The notes: generated by a model not told the origin, from the letters alone. A DNA stretch of 64,000 bases from Myxococcota bacterium (GCA_029251165.1 JAQXDW010000002.1:1-64000); one strand, 5' to 3'. Positions 10,630 to 20,876 are shown, counted from the stretch's first letter. Numbers and translations: made by a program.

Positions 10630-13431
10630 TCAGTCGATCGCGACCTCTTCCATCATGTAAGTCTCGATGACGTCACCGATCTTGATGTCGTTGTAGCCGT
10701 CGAGGTTCATACCGCACTCGTAGCCCTTCTCGACCGTCCGGACGTCGTCCTTGAAGCGACGAAGCGAGGCGAGCTTGCCCTCCCAGATGACGATGCTGTT
10801 GCGCAGCAGGCGGACCTGGTGGTTTCGAGAGATGGAGCCATCGGTGACCATACAGCCTGCGACGGTGCCGATTTTGGGCACGCCGAAGGTCTGACGGATC
10901 TCTGCGAAGCCCTTCCAGGTCTCCTTGAGCTCCGGCTCGAGCATACCCTTGAGCGCCTTCTCGACATCCTCCAGGGCCTCGTAGATGACCTTGTAGGTAC
11001 GAGCTTCAACACCCAGCTCATTCATCGAGCGCCGCGCCTTGGAGTCGGGGCGGACGTTGAAGCCGATGATGATGCCGTTGTAGGTGTGCGCGAGAGTGAT
11101 GTCACCCTCGGTGATGGCACCGATGCCGGAGTGGAGAACCTTGATGTCCGTTCCGTCAACGTTGATCTTCTTCAGCGAGGCGTCCATGGCCTCCAGCGTG
11201 CCGCCGACGTCGCTGCGGATGATCAGGTTGAGGGTGAGGAGCTCCTCTGCAGAGCGCATCTGCATGAGCTTCTCGAGGGTCATCGGACCAGAGTTGGCAG
11301 CCTCCTGGCGAGACTTCTCCTCAAGCATCCGGTGCTCAGCGAGCGCCTTGGCGTCCTTGTCGGAGTTGACGACGCTGAACTGATCACCGGCGGAGGGAAC
11401 TTCCTGAAGACCGATGATCTCGACAGGCGTGGACGGACCCGCTTCCTTGAGCTTCTTGCCGCGGAAGTCGCTCATCGCCCGGACACGTCCCCAGGTGGTG
11501 CCGAGCACGAGGCTCTGGCCCTGCTTGAGGGTACCGTGCTTGACGAGCAGGGTTGCGACTGCACCGCGACCACGCTCCAAGCGGGCCTCCAGCACATAGC
11601 CCTCTGCGTGGCGATCGGGGTTGGCCTTGAACTCTGACATCTCCGCGAGGAGGATGAGGTTGTCGAGGAGATCGTCGATGCCCTGGTTCTTGAGCGCGGA
11701 GACCTCGGTGAAGATGGTGTCTCCACCGTACTCATCCGGGGTCAAGCCGTGCTGCATCAGCTCCTGTCGGACCCGGTCAGGGTTGGCGTCGATCTTGTCG
11801 CACTTGTTGACGGCGACCATGATCTGAACACCAGCAGCCTTGGCGTGGTTGAGCGCCTCGATCGTCTGCGGCATCACGCCATCGTCTGCGGCGACCACCA
11901 GGACCACCACATCGGTCACCAGAGCACCACGGGCGCGCATCTGAGTGAAGGCCTCATGGCCAGGGGTGTCGATGAAGGTGAGCTGCTGATCTCCGCGAGT
12001 GACCTGGTAGGCAGAGATGTGCTGGGTAATGCCACCGGCCTCGCCAGCAGCGACGTTTGCGCGCCGGATGCTGTCCAGGAGGGTGGTCTTACCGTGGTCG
12101 ACATGACCCATGATGGTGATGACCGCATCGCGGGACTGAAGATCCTCTTCAGCGTCCTCCACCTCGATGAGGTGACTGTCCTCATCGAACCGACCGTCGA
12201 TGATCTCGTACTCAAACTCCGAGGCGACGAGCTGGGCAGTCTCCATGTCGACGCTGTCGTTGGCGCGGACCATCATGCCCATGCCAATCAGTGTCTTGAT
12301 GACCTGACCCGACTTCACGCTCATGGAGTGCGCGAGATCGGTGACCGTGATGGTATCGGCCTCGATGGTCACCCTGCGCTTGATCGCCTTGGCCTGCGGA
12401 GAGGCCTTTTTGGGGGCACCCTTCTTTCCGCGCTTCTTCCGGCGCTTGTTGAAGGGCATGTTGCCGGTGTCGACAAAGCGACCGCGACCGCGACCGCGAC
12501 CCCGAGAGGGGGGACGACCGCCCGCAGGAGCACCACCAGAGCGGGCACGACCGCGCGCACTTCCAGCGGCAGCTGTGCCGCTGGTGCCTCCAGACGGTGT
12601 GCTCTGCCAGGCCGGCTGACGACCAGTGGTTGGCCGAGCGCTTGGGCGCTGGTTGCCGGTGGTCTTGCTGGCGCCAGGGTTCTTGGGATCGTAGTTCTCA
12701 GGCAGACCGATGACGGCAGAGCCGAGACCGAGATGCTTGAAGCGCCCAATTTTCTCTGGCTTTGTGGGGTCTTTCTCAGACTTCTCCGCTGCGGGAGCGG
12801 CCTCAGCGTCAGGAGCCGCCGCAGCTTCTGCTGCGGGAGCCTCTGAGGAAGCCTCGGCAGCAGGAGCCGGTGCAGCTTCTACTGCGGGAGCAGCATCGGC
12901 AGCCGGTGCAGCTTCTGCTGCGGGAGCGGCTTCCTGAGCGACGGGCTCTGGAGTCGGCTCTGGCTCAGCGCTCTTTGGCTGGAAGTTCTCAGGCAGACCG
13001 ATGACGGCAGAGCCGAGACCGAGGTGCTTGAAGCGCCCAGTGTCATCAACAGTCTGCTCGCCAGAGTCAGCTGCCGTCTGAGACTCAGCGGATGAGCCCT
13101 GGAGCTTTGCTGACTTCTCAGAGGAGACGGTTGACTTGAGCGACCGTGTCTTCCGGGTCTTGCCCTTGGAAGACCGCTGGGGTGGACGGCTACTGCGACC
13201 ATCCCGGCTGTCTTGTGAGCTGGACGACTTTGGAAGTGAGCCGCCGCTCAAGCTTGCCCGCTCGGAGGAACGCTTCTTGGGGCGACGTCGAATGACGCCG
13301 CTGCCAACACGCGTGCTGGTTTCTTTCTGGCCGTTAGTGCCAGGCTGCTCTGAACCAGTCGGCGCCGCCCTGCGAGTGCGGGTGGTTGACGGGTTGCGTT
13401 TGATACGATCGAGCAGATCCTTCGTGGACAT
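10630..13431 (-). CDS. infB: Translation initiation factor IF-2
   Basis: 933 residues from the ATG at 13431, which has AAAGGA 6 bases upstream and gives [13 protein letters not shown]. An alternative start at 13449 adds six residues. The N-terminal 350 residues are low-complexity (Ser/Arg/Lys-rich, then Ala/Glu/Pro-rich). They contain two copies of the 17-residue motif [17 protein letters not shown] near residues 130 and 230. The GTPase domain begins near residue 440 ([22 protein letters not shown]), followed by the beta-barrel domains and the initiator-tRNA-binding C-terminus. IF-2 places fMet-tRNA on the 30S subunit. It sits in the operon rimP-nusA-ylxR-infB-DUF503. Confidence 0.98.
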   Translation of the reverse strand: MSTKDLLDRIKRNPSTTRTRRAAPTGSEQPGTNGQKETSTRVGSGVIRRRPKKRSSERASLSGGSLPKSSSSQDSRDGRSSRPPQRSSKGKTRKTRSLKSTVSSEKSAKLQGSSAESQTAADSGEQTVDDTGRFKHLGLGSAVIGLPENFQPKSAEPEPTPEPVAQEAAPAAEAAPAADAAPAVEAAPAPAAEASSEAPAAEAAAAPDAEAAPAAEKSEKDPTKPEKIGRFKHLGLGSAVIGLPENYDPKNPGASKTTGNQRPSARPTTGRQPAWQSTPSGGTSGTAAAGSARGRARSGGAPAGGRPPSRGRGRGRGRFVDTGNMPFNKRRKKRGKKGAPKKASPQAKAIKRRVTIEADTITVTDLAHSMSVKSGQVIKTLIGMGMMVRANDSVDMETAQLVASEFEYEIIDGRFDEDSHLIEVEDAEEDLQSRDAVITIMGHVDHGKTTLLDSIRRANVAAGEAGGITQHISAYQVTRGDQQLTFIDTPGHEAFTQMRARGALVTDVVVLVVAADDGVMPQTIEALNHAKAAGVQIMVAVNKCDKIDANPDRVRQELMQHGLTPDEYGGDTIFTEVSALKNQGIDDLLDNLILLAEMSEFKANPDRHAEGYVLEARLERGRGAVATLLVKHGTLKQGQSLVLGTTWGRVRAMSDFRGKKLKEAGPSTPVEIIGLQEVPSAGDQFSVVNSDKDAKALAEHRMLEEKSRQEAANSGPMTLEKLMQMRSAEELLTLNLIIRSDVGGTLEAMDASLKKINVDGTDIKVLHSGIGAITEGDITLAHTYNGIIIGFNVRPDSKARRSMNELGVEARTYKVIYEALEDVEKALKGMLEPELKETWKGFAEIRQTFGVPKIGTVAGCMVTDGSISRNHQVRLLRNSIVIWEGKLASLRRFKDDVRTVEKGYECGMNLDGYNDIKIGDVIETYMMEEVAID
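12694..12748. repeat. 55-bp direct repeat in infB, copy A
   Basis: This matches 12985-13039 over 55 bp with a single base difference (a/g in tgcttg context). It encodes the second [17 protein letters not shown] motif of IF-2. The spacing between copies is 291 bp, exactly 97 codons, so the duplication is in frame. Confidence 0.93.
12985..13039. repeat. 55-bp direct repeat in infB, copy B
   Basis: Partner of 12694-12748 and encodes the first [17 protein letters not shown] motif of IF-2. The Ala/Glu/Pro-rich coding stretch between the copies is also internally repetitive (gcttctgctgcgggagc-like units). Confidence 0.93.
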
Positions 13432-13478
13432 GCAGGTCCTTTGTGACACAGACTGACCAGAGGTCAGCGGGTTTCTAA

Positions 13479-13497
13479 ATCATCAGCTGGTGATGAT
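13479..13497. promoter_or_regulatory. Inverted repeat in the infB leader
   Basis: Perfect 7-bp stem atcatca/tgatgat around a 5-base loop gctgg, about 50-70 bases upstream of the infB start and between ylxR and infB. A second small inverted repeat (tgacc/ggtca) lies at 13453-13465. No T-run follows, so a terminator is unlikely. It could shape the leader mRNA. The functional assignment is speculative. Confidence 0.3.
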
Positions 13498-13593
13498 ATG
13501 GCGGGGTATATGGGCGCTTTGGAGGACATGATGTGAAAGTCATGCGTGGGCTTCCTAAGCGGAGACCAATCAACCCCTGACAGGCGCATGCTC

Positions 13594-14160
13594 CTAACTC
13601 AACGAGAGGTGCCGCTGCAAATGTTCCGTGAGATGAAGAGCTGGCCGTCCAGGCAGAATGGCGACTGCCACCCTGGGACCCCTCTGAACTAACGCGCCTA
13701 GGCTGTACCGGTCAAGGCCGAGTTCAAGGGAACAAGAAGCAGCCTGCTGCTGCGCGTGCGAGATGAGGGGGGTGAGGCTCTGCTTGGAGCCGTCTGTAGC
13801 GGTGATTAGCGCACAGATATTCTGGCTTGCGAGGATCGCAGCAGGGCCACTGCGGACAAGCCCTGAACGGAAACAATCTGTCACTAAATTGATACTTTGA
13901 AGTCGGGTCTGCTCACGAAGGGCCTCCGCGAGCCCGATCGGCTTCGGCAAGGGCTTCTGCTTCAGGGCTCGGAACAGACAGCCGGGCTTCTTGATGAGCC
14001 GTGCAACGCAGCGACGGCTCGGGCAGACCCAGGCCCCTCGTCCCGGAGTTTGACCATCCGGATCGGGAACCAGTCGACCATCTTTGATGCCCAGCCGCTC
14101 CAGCTCGCCTGCCGGACGCTTGGTCCGGCAGGCAACACAGCTACGGATGGCGGCTGTGAT
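13594..14160 (-). CDS. ylxR: YlxR (DUF448) fused to an L7Ae-like domain, non-canonical start
   Basis: About 188 residues. The N-terminal YlxR domain shows RSCVACRTKRPAGELERL, DGRLVPDPDGQTPGRGAWVC and a second Cys pair CPSRRC. The C-terminal part (ICALITATDGS, LGLDRYSLGALVQRGPRVAVAI) resembles the L7Ae-like YlxQ fold, the fusion being known in proteobacteria. YlxR modulates RNase P or transcription in other bacteria. No ATG, GTG or TTG precedes the Cys motif in this frame after the last upstream stop. The first canonical codon is a TTG at 13950, inside the domain. Candidate starts are ATC at 14160 (AGGAGG four bases upstream) or CTG at 14163, both overlapping the nusA stop. The start is inferred. 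Confidence 0.78.
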   Translation of the reverse strand: MTAAIRSCVACRTKRPAGELERLGIKDGRLVPDPDGQTPGRGAWVCPSRRCVARLIKKPGCLFRALKQKPLPKPIGLAEALREQTRLQSINLVTDCFRSGLVRSGPAAILASQNICALITATDGSKQSLTPLISHAQQQAASCSLELGLDRYSLGALVQRGPRVAVAILPGRPALHLTEHLQRHLSLS

Positions 14161-15551
14161 CAGGCCTCCTCGGGGAGGTCGTCGACGGCATCGGAGACCT
14201 CACCATCGGTGGCATCACCGTCAGCGGGCTCAGGGGCTTCAGCATCCGTGTCATCGTCATCGTCATCGCTGAGTGCTTCCTCGAGCGCTGCAGCCGCAGC
14301 CGCAGTGGCCTCCTCGAGCTTGTCGTGGAGCTCACCGGCGAGGTCGCAGAGATCCTCGGCGTCGTCTTCCTCGATGTTGAGGATGATGGCGATCTCGTAG
14401 GGATCAGCATCGTAGATGGCGTTGAGGGTGCGGTAGCCGTGGCGGATGAGGAGATCGATGTCCTCCCCTTCCAGCGCGGTGAGGTTGCTGAGCTCCTCCT
14501 GGGCCTGATCGTTGATCTCGATGTGGCGGGACTCGGAGTAGATGTCGATGCGCCAGCCGGTGAGCTGGGCCGCGAGCCGGACGTTCTGTCCGCGACGACC
14601 GATGGCCTTGGAGAGCTGATCGTCTGGGACGATGAGCTCCATGGAGTGGGTGTGCTCGTCGATGTAGACGCGAGAGACGTGTGCCGGTGCGATGCCCTGG
14701 ACGATGAACCGAGCCGGGTCGGGGTGGTAGGCGATGATGTCGATCGCCTCACCGCGAAGCTCCTGGACGACGGCCTGGACCCGAGAGCCCTTGAGGCCGA
14801 CGCATGCGCCGACGGGATCGACGTCTCGGTCCAGCGAGGAGACTGCGATCTTGGCGCGGTGTCCCGGCTCGCGAGCGCAGGCCTCGATGCGGACGATGCC
14901 CTCGTAGATCTCGGGGACCTCCAGCTCGAACAGCTTCATCAGCAGTCCGGGGTGGGTCCGGGAGAGGATGACCTGGGGAGACTTGCTGGCCCGGGTGATG
15001 TCCAGGACGTAGGCCTGGATGCGATCACCCTGACGGTAGGTCTCGGTGGGGACCTGCTCGCGTCGGGGGAGGATGGCCTCGGCGCGCCCGAGGTCGACGA
15101 TGATGTTCCCCTTCTCGAAGCGCCGGACGATTCCGGTGATGAGCTCACCCTTGCGGTCCTTGAACTCGTTGAAGGTCATCTCGCGCTCAGCGTCGCGGAT
15201 CTTCTGGATGATGACCTGCTTGGCGGTCTGCGCAGCGATGCGACCGAGATCTTCAACCGCCATCTTGATGCCGAGAGAGTCTCCGACCTCACAGTCCGGG
15301 TCTGCGACGCGGGCCTGCTCGATGAGGATGTGGAGGTCTTCTTCCTCGATCTCTTCGACGACGGTTCGGAACTCGAACAGCTCGACCTCTCCAAGATCCT
15401 CGTTGTACTGCGCCTCGATGTCCGGATCCATGCCGTACCGCTTGCGAGCGGCAGCAACCATGGCGGACTCCAGCACTTCAATGAGGCTGTCCCGCGGGAT
15501 GTTCTTCTCACGCTGGACGACATCAATAAGACGAGCAAGATCGCTGATCAT
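14160..15551 (-). CDS. nusA: Transcription termination/antitermination factor NusA
   Basis: 463 residues. The N-terminal RNA polymerase-binding domain ([25 protein letters not shown] in part) is followed by an S1 domain ([20 protein letters not shown]). Two KH domains follow ([46 protein letters not shown]) and then a C-terminal helical region rich in Asp and Glu that ends DDLPEEA. NusA controls pausing, termination and antitermination. It overlaps the rimP stop by 4 bp. Its own stop overlaps the presumed ylxR start. Confidence 0.98.
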   Translation of the reverse strand: MISDLARLIDVVQREKNIPRDSLIEVLESAMVAAARKRYGMDPDIEAQYNEDLGEVELFEFRTVVEEIEEEDLHILIEQARVADPDCEVGDSLGIKMAVEDLGRIAAQTAKQVIIQKIRDAEREMTFNEFKDRKGELITGIVRRFEKGNIIVDLGRAEAILPRREQVPTETYRQGDRIQAYVLDITRASKSPQVILSRTHPGLLMKLFELEVPEIYEGIVRIEACAREPGHRAKIAVSSLDRDVDPVGACVGLKGSRVQAVVQELRGEAIDIIAYHPDPARFIVQGIAPAHVSRVYIDEHTHSMELIVPDDQLSKAIGRRGQNVRLAAQLTGWRIDIYSESRHIEINDQAQEELSNLTALEGEDIDLLIRHGYRTLNAIYDADPYEIAIILNIEEDDAEDLCDLAGELHDKLEEATAAAAAALEEALSDDDDDDTDAEAPEPADGDATDGEVSDAVDDLPEEA

Positions 15552-16093
15552 CGGGACTCTCCTTCCGGCGCTAGCGAGACATCGCGGAGCCGGTCGTAAT
15601 CTTCGGGGGAGGGGGTCAGGCGTGCGATTGCCACATCGGCGAGCGGGATTCGGTGGAGGGTATCGCCGGCCCGGAGGAGGACTCGGTCCTCCTCCATGCC
15701 TGCAAGCTCTCCGCTGAAGCGCTTGCGCCGTGTGGTGCTGCCTTCATCGCTGTAGGCGTCATCGCCGGCCGAGTCAAAAAGCTTCACGCGGACCTTGAAG
15801 CCTGCGAACCGGACGAAGTCCTCCGGACGCTCAATGAGACGGTCGATGCCGGGACTGGAGACCTCAAGGACGTAGTTGTCGGGGATTGGATCCTCGACAT
15901 CCAGCACTGGGGAGAGCTCTCGGGTCACCTTCGCACAGTCTGCGATGCCCACGCCGCCAGGCCCGTCGATGAACAAGCGCACGAGCAGGCCGCGGGGATC
16001 GGTGGTCAGCTCGATGGCGCTCACCCAGTATCCGAGCCGCTGAACGGTCGGGGCGGTGACTTCTCTCAAGGTGCTGTGCAGGGGGTTCTTCAC
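15548..16093 (-). CDS. rimP: Ribosome maturation factor RimP
   Basis: 181 residues. The RimP N-terminal domain shows [35 protein letters not shown] and the signature [27 protein letters not shown]-terminal SH3-like barrel follows, with an insert (about 118-135, [15 protein letters not shown]). RimP assists 30S subunit assembly. It is the first gene of the nusA-infB group and overlaps nusA by ATGA. A 125-bp gap precedes it after the upstream secreted-protein gene, where an operon promoter may sit. Confidence 0.96.
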   Translation of the reverse strand: MKNPLHSTLREVTAPTVQRLGYWVSAIELTTDPRGLLVRLFIDGPGGVGIADCAKVTRELSPVLDVEDPIPDNYVLEVSSPGIDRLIERPEDFVRFAGFKVRVKLFDSAGDDAYSDEGSTTRRKRFSGELAGMEEDRVLLRAGDTLHRIPLADVAIARLTPSPEDYDRLRDVSLAPEGESR

Positions 16094-16218
16094 GGTGTTC
16101 CGGCAAGAAAAACGGAGAGAGGCCAGTGGCCGCTCCCCGCTGATGAGTTCAGGTTGCTAAAGGACGGTTTATAGAGGTCCATTGATCCCGTCAAGTCCGC
16201 GCCTGATCGACAGGCCCG

Positions 16219-17016
16219 CTAATCCAGCGTCAGGGTCAGCCCGCAGTAGCTCTCGGCGCTGGCGCTGGCCTGCTCCTCAGGGGTGGCCGCATGCGGGGAG
16301 TCCTGGACCACGTAGTTGAGGAAGTCTTCTACGAGGGACCGAGCCTGTGCGCCCTCAGGGGTGCAGGCGCGTCCGGACCAGAAGCCCAGCAGGGCTGCCC
16401 GACGCTCCGTCATGCTCATCGGCTCGGTGTCTTCCTGGCCAGGCATGGTACCCAGGGTCCAGATTGACTCCAGCATGTCGGGGATGTCCACTCCGAGCCG
16501 CTGGCCCATGGCGTTGGAGACGATCGCGGCGCGCCACTGGCGCACTCGGGGATCAATCGCGCCAGCGACGTACCCTTTCTTTGGGGTCAGCTTTCGGTTG
16601 GAGACGATCCAGCCCCCGATGCGCACACACATCGGGGTGAACGGCGGAATGCACGAGAGCCAGGTGAGCTTCGTGCGGCCCTCCACCCAGGGCTCGATCC
16701 GGACCGGTGTGCGTCGAAGGAGCACGTAGCCATCGTCGTCGATGATCACTGTGGGGTGCCAGGCCACCTCCGGACGGAAGGTGGTACGACCGTCCTTGGT
16801 CTTGGCTTCCCGGTAGCCCAGATCGCGGAGGTCAGCCTCCAGGTCTGCGCGCCGACGGATGATCTCCAGCTCACCGAACACGATGATCTCCTCGTTGGCA
16901 CCGACGACCATCTCTTCATCGATGAGCGTGTCATCGATGGGAGACGTGCTTGCATCGTCGGTGGCGTCGGGTTCCTCCGCAGAGGCCCCAGACGCCAGCA
17001 GCGCCAGCAGGATCAT
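16219..17016 (-). CDS. Secreted protein of unknown function
   Basis: 265 residues from the ATG at 17016, whose first two bases overlap the tldE stop (ATGA). The start is set by a short signal peptide, MILLALLASGASA before EEP. An acidic stretch follows, then a conserved-looking core (EEIIVFGELEIIRRRADLEADL; DDDGYVLLRRTPVRIEPW). Two Cys in LSCIPPFTPMCVRI could form a disulphide. I recognise no family. The longer reading frame upstream is a shadow of tldE. Coupling to tldE suggests co-expression but says little about function. Confidence 0.75.
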   Translation of the reverse strand: MILLALLASGASAEEPDATDDASTSPIDDTLIDEEMVVGANEEIIVFGELEIIRRRADLEADLRDLGYREAKTKDGRTTFRPEVAWHPTVIIDDDGYVLLRRTPVRIEPWVEGRTKLTWLSCIPPFTPMCVRIGGWIVSNRKLTPKKGYVAGAIDPRVRQWRAAIVSNAMGQRLGVDIPDMLESIWTLGTMPGQEDTEPMSMTERRAALLGFWSGRACTPEGAQARSLVEDFLNYVVQDSPHAATPEEQASASAESYCGLTLTLD

Positions 17017-18338
17017 GTACCGGAGAACTGCACGCCGTCGAACAGCAGCGACGGGCTCCGCCAGGAACCCCAGGTCCAGGTGTCTGATGCCGCCTCCTGC
17101 CACTGAGACAGGAGGGTGAACAGGTCGCCGGAGATGTTCATCTCGCTGACTGCAGCCACCGGCTCGCCGCCCTCGAACAGGGTCCCGGAGATGCCGAATG
17201 AGAAGTCGCCCGTGATCGCGTTGGTGTTTCCACCGAGAAATCCATCGACCCGGATGACCCGGGGGAGGCTGGCGATCATCTCTGCTGGGCTGCGCGTGCC
17301 TGCGGGGATGACGAGGTTGGAGGCCCCGGCGGTTGGTGCACACTTCAGCCGACGGGAGTTGTAGAGGCTCACGAAGAACGAGCGGAGCGTGCCGTCCTCG
17401 ATGATGTGCCGCTGCTTGGAGGCGAAGCCATCTCCGGTGAAGGGACGGCTTCCCAGCGCCCGAGGGATGAGCGGATCATCCAGGAGGTTGAAGCCGCTGG
17501 CAGCGATGGATTCTCCGAGCTTGTCTCGCAGGCAGCTGCGTCCCTCATAGACTGCAGTGCCAGACAGGGGACCGGTCAGGACGCGCATCATCTGACCGAC
17601 CGCCCGGTTGTCCAGCAGCATCGGGTAGCGCCCCGAGGCTGCTGGCTTGCTCCCGAGTCGTCGCTGTCCGCGCTCGATGAGCTCGGCGGCGATGGTGTTG
17701 AGGCCGGGGAGATCGGCGCGATGGCGCGCGGTGTAGAAGGCGTATGCCTCTGGAAGCCGGCCGCCCTCATCCTCCAGGGTGACCTGGCCGCCGTAGCCGA
17801 TGGTGGTGCGCTGCCACCGCTCGGAGAAGCCGTTTGAGGTCACCATGCAGCTGTCGACGCGTCCGTCATAGCCAAACGCATTGATCGAGCGAACCGGCGC
17901 ATCCTTTCCGGCGGACAGACAGGCGGCCTCCAGGGTGGCGACCTGCTCGCGACGTCCGGTGGGGGTGGTCTCTGCCCAGGTGGTGTCGTCGACATCGAGA
18001 GAAGCATCTGAGCGCCCCATCTCCGTCGGATCAGCGAGGCGACGGTTCTCGTCGGGCTCCAGGAAGCGTGTGGCGTCGATGGCCCGGGTGAGGAACTCCC
18101 GGAGGGCGCCGGGTCGGAGGTCGTTGGTGGAGTGCGTGGAGAAGCGGCTGTCGACCATCAGCTCCAGACCGACAGACAGAGAGCGAGACTCCTGGCACTT
18201 CTCAAGCTTGCCGTCGCGCTGGGCGAGATCGGAGTAGACGCTTGCGGTCACACCGACCGCGGCCTCCTCCGCGCCGAGCTCCGTGGCGAGAGCGATGACC
18301 TGCTGGCCGACGCTGCTGAGGTTCACGGGCGCGGTCAT
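17013..18338 (-). CDS. tldE: TldE/PmbA-like protease subunit
   Basis: 441 residues. The PmbA/TldD fold is seen from sequence such as YSDLAQRDGKLEKCQESRSLSVGLEL, LLDNRAVGQMMRVLTGPLSGTAVYEGRS and FLGGNTNAITGDFSFGISG. It lacks an HExxxH motif, as expected for the TldE half of the TldD/TldE metalloprotease. That complex degrades unfolded peptides and matures modified peptides such as microcin B17. It overlaps tldD upstream (ATGA at 18335-18338) and the secreted-protein gene downstream, so all three are likely co-translated. Confidence 0.93.
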   Translation of the reverse strand: MTAPVNLSSVGQQVIALATELGAEEAAVGVTASVYSDLAQRDGKLEKCQESRSLSVGLELMVDSRFSTHSTNDLRPGALREFLTRAIDATRFLEPDENRRLADPTEMGRSDASLDVDDTTWAETTPTGRREQVATLEAACLSAGKDAPVRSINAFGYDGRVDSCMVTSNGFSERWQRTTIGYGGQVTLEDEGGRLPEAYAFYTARHRADLPGLNTIAAELIERGQRRLGSKPAASGRYPMLLDNRAVGQMMRVLTGPLSGTAVYEGRSCLRDKLGESIAASGFNLLDDPLIPRALGSRPFTGDGFASKQRHIIEDGTLRSFFVSLYNSRRLKCAPTAGASNLVIPAGTRSPAEMIASLPRVIRVDGFLGGNTNAITGDFSFGISGTLFEGGEPVAAVSEMNISGDLFTLLSQWQEAASDTWTWGSWRSPSLLFDGVQFSGT

Positions 18339-19774
18339 CCCACACCTCCGACGACGAGGCTGGAGACCTTGACCGTGGGCATACCCTGGCTGACTGGGAC
18401 TCCCTGGCCGTCCTTGCCGCAGGTCCAGCCGCCCTCATCGATCTTGAGATCGTTGCCGACCATCTCGACGCGGGCGAGCGCCTCGGGGCCGTTTCCGATG
18501 ATGTTGACGTCCTTGATGGGCTTGGTCAGCTTGCCGTTCTCGATGAGGTAGCCGTGCTTCATGTAGAACGCGAAGTCACCACCGCCGATGTTGACCTGTC
18601 CGTTGCCGAACGAGATGCAGTAGATCCCGCGATCGACCGAGGCGATGATCTCCTCGGGGGTGTGGGGACCGTTCTCCATGACCGTCGCCCGCATCCGAGG
18701 GAGGGGGGCGTGGCGGAAGCTCTGGCGGCGGCCGGAGCCGGTGGGGTCCACGCCGAAGTGTCGGGCGCTGATCTCGTCGTGGAGGTAGCTGCGGAGAACG
18801 CCCTCCTCGACGAGAACCGTGCGCTCTGAGGCGTTGCCCTCGTCGTCGATGTTGATGGCGCCGCGGGAGGCCGCGATGGTGCCGTCGTCGACGATGGTGA
18901 TGTGCTCGTTGGCGATGCGCTTGCCCATCTTGTCCGAGAAGATGCTGATCTTCTTGCGGTTGAAGTCTGCCTCCATCCCGTGGCCGATGGCTTCGTGCAG
19001 CAGGATGGCGCTGGGACCGGCGGCGAGCACGACCGGCATCTCTCCAGCCTGAGGCTTGCCGGCGGCGAGCTGGAAGGTCGAGCGCTCGACGGCCTCACGG
19101 ACCATCCGCGCCTGTCGGTCCTCGGAGTAAAACTCCAGCCCCGCTCGGGCGGCGACGTTGTAGTTGTTGGACTCCCGCCGGTTGTTCTCTTCAACCGTGC
19201 ACTGCACGAACGCCGAAGTCATCGGACGCCAGTCCTCGACGAGGCGGCCATCGGGGCGCACGATCATGACGATAGAGGCGGCATCCGAGAGGTAGGCGTT
19301 GACTCGCTTGACCCGGTTGTCCGAGGCAAACGCGCGCTGCTCCCAGTCTCTCACCAGGGCGACTCGTCCGCCCATGTCGACTGTCTCCCAGGGGCGAACC
19401 ACCGGGTAATAGTCGGGCAGTCCGGCGATGCGGAGCGGCTGCGGGCTGCGGCTGCTGTCGGTGCCGGCGATCTCTGCGGCAGCCCGCGCGGCGGCGATGA
19501 GGGCGTCTGCGGAGAGGTCCTCGGAGTAGGAGTAGCCGACCTGATCCCCGACCACGACCCGCACGCCCATGCCGAGGTCGACGTGGGTGCCGGCTTGGCT
19601 GACCTTTCCGTCCGTCAGGCTGACGGTGGTGGCTGCGGAGTGCTGAAAGTAGAGGTCGCAGTCCTGTCCGCCTCGGGACAGTGCTGCGGAGAGCACACGT
19701 CGGACCACCTCAGCGGTGACCCCCATCTGCTCGAAGTAGGCTCCGGAAGGACCGGAGGGTCTCGGGATCGACAT
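18335..19774 (-). CDS. tldD: TldD-like zinc metalloprotease subunit
   Basis: 479 residues. The zinc motif HEAIGH is present in ILLHEAIGHGMEADFNRKK, with downstream TldD motifs RGAINIDDEGN, GVLRSYLHDEISA and GNGQVNIGGGDFAFYMKHGYLIENGKL. TldD is the catalytic half of the TldD/TldE protease. The ATG at 19774 is preceded by GAGG. It is the first gene of a minus-strand run that continues through tldE into the rimP region. Confidence 0.96.
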   Translation of the reverse strand: MSIPRPSGPSGAYFEQMGVTAEVVRRVLSAALSRGGQDCDLYFQHSAATTVSLTDGKVSQAGTHVDLGMGVRVVVGDQVGYSYSEDLSADALIAAARAAAEIAGTDSSRSPQPLRIAGLPDYYPVVRPWETVDMGGRVALVRDWEQRAFASDNRVKRVNAYLSDAASIVMIVRPDGRLVEDWRPMTSAFVQCTVEENNRRESNNYNVAARAGLEFYSEDRQARMVREAVERSTFQLAAGKPQAGEMPVVLAAGPSAILLHEAIGHGMEADFNRKKISIFSDKMGKRIANEHITIVDDGTIAASRGAINIDDEGNASERTVLVEEGVLRSYLHDEISARHFGVDPTGSGRRQSFRHAPLPRMRATVMENGPHTPEEIIASVDRGIYCISFGNGQVNIGGGDFAFYMKHGYLIENGKLTKPIKDVNIIGNGPEALARVEMVGNDLKIDEGGWTCGKDGQGVPVSQGMPTVKVSSLVVGGVG

Positions 19775-19850
19775 TCATGAACCTCGCGAGTGTCAGTGAT
19801 CGACAACCTAGCCACCGGCTGTCTGTACGCAACCGTTTATCGAGCTTGAC

Positions 19851-20876
19851 TCAGCCGCGACGGAGGATGGCTTCGCAGGCAGCGCGGTTTCGGGCCGCCG
19901 CAGCGGCGAGGTTGAGCTGTCCCTGGGTCCGGAGGAGGTTGTGTCGCCCGACCTCCGGCCAGCGCATGCGATCCTCTCGAAAGTAGCTGTTGCTCAGGGC
20001 ATCTGCGCAGAACCGGGCGGCCAGCTCCAGGCAGATCCGCTCGACCCCCGCGGCGAGGCTCTCTCGCTCGGCTCCGCTCAGCGCAGGGGCTTCCGCCATC
20101 CAGGCACATGCGCTGGCCTCGAAGTGCGCGAGCTCGAAGGTCGCGGCCGTCGGATCGTCTTCTCCAGCTGGGTTGCACCAGCTCCGCCACGCATCGCCGA
20201 GCTCTACGGAGAACGACTGGCGGCAGAGGGTGTCGAGATCGACCATGCAGAGGCCGTCGAGAGACTCGGCGGCGAACCGAATGTTGGAGATCTTTAGATC
20301 TCCGTGGCAGACCCGCCTCGGCAGCGCTCCAGGAGCACCCCAGCGCACCAACCAGTCCGCCCAGCCCGACAAGATGGCCTCAGCGAGCGGCTCCACCTCA
20401 GGACGCAGCGCGTGGTCGGGATGATCGGTGAGGGCTGCCTCCAGGGCTGCCACTCGGAGGGGAGTGTTGTGGATGTCGCGAGACGGCGCGATAAAGGCAT
20501 GCGCACAGTCCGACAGCGCAGCATGGAAGCGACCAACCAGCCGACCGGCGGCCGCAGCGGTGGCGGGGTCGGTGATCCGGCTGAGGGTTCGGCCCGGAAT
20601 AAAGGTCAGCATTCGCCAGCAGCCGCCGTCAGGATCCGGCAGCCAGAGGCGTCCGCCGTCTCCCGGAAGCAGGACCGGCGTCGGCATGCCCCGGCCGGCG
20701 AGGTGGCCGGTGATTGATGCGATGTCACGGTTGACGTCGTGGCTGAAGATCGGATTGACCCACTGCAGGACGCCGCCGGTGACCATCCAGGTGCCGTTGA
20801 TCAGCCCTGGGCTGGCTGCGGGTCGCGCGGCCTCGGTGATGCCCCAGTGGCGGAGTGCTTCTTGTGGATCGATCAC
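19851..20876 (-). CDS. APH-fold kinase, NahK-like
   Basis: 341 residues with the aminoglycoside phosphotransferase/choline kinase fold. The catalytic loop HGDLKISNIRF (HxDxxxxN) and metal-binding MVDLDT are present, followed by LGDAWRSWCN. The opening LINGTWMV and the DLDT...LGDAxRSxCN block resemble the N-acetylhexosamine 1-kinase (NahK)/MdsA branch, so phosphorylation of a sugar is a reasonable guess. The substrate is not proven. It overlaps a small upstream gene by 4 bp. Confidence 0.8.
   Translation of the reverse strand: MIDPQEALRHWGITEAARPAASPGLINGTWMVTGGVLQWVNPIFSHDVNRDIASITGHLAGRGMPTPVLLPGDGGRLWLPDPDGGCWRMLTFIPGRTLSRITDPATAAAAGRLVGRFHAALSDCAHAFIAPSRDIHNTPLRVAALEAALTDHPDHALRPEVEPLAEAILSGWADWLVRWGAPGALPRRVCHGDLKISNIRFAAESLDGLCMVDLDTLCRQSFSVELGDAWRSWCNPAGEDDPTAATFELAHFEASACAWMAEAPALSGAERESLAAGVERICLELAARFCADALSNSYFREDRMRWPEVGRHNLLRTQGQLNLAAAAARNRAACEAILRRG

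Noticed and set aside
10627..12846. Long plus-strand open frames opposite infB
   Set aside because: Shadows of infB, with Val/Asp/Leu-rich composition typical of antisense frames in high-GC genes.
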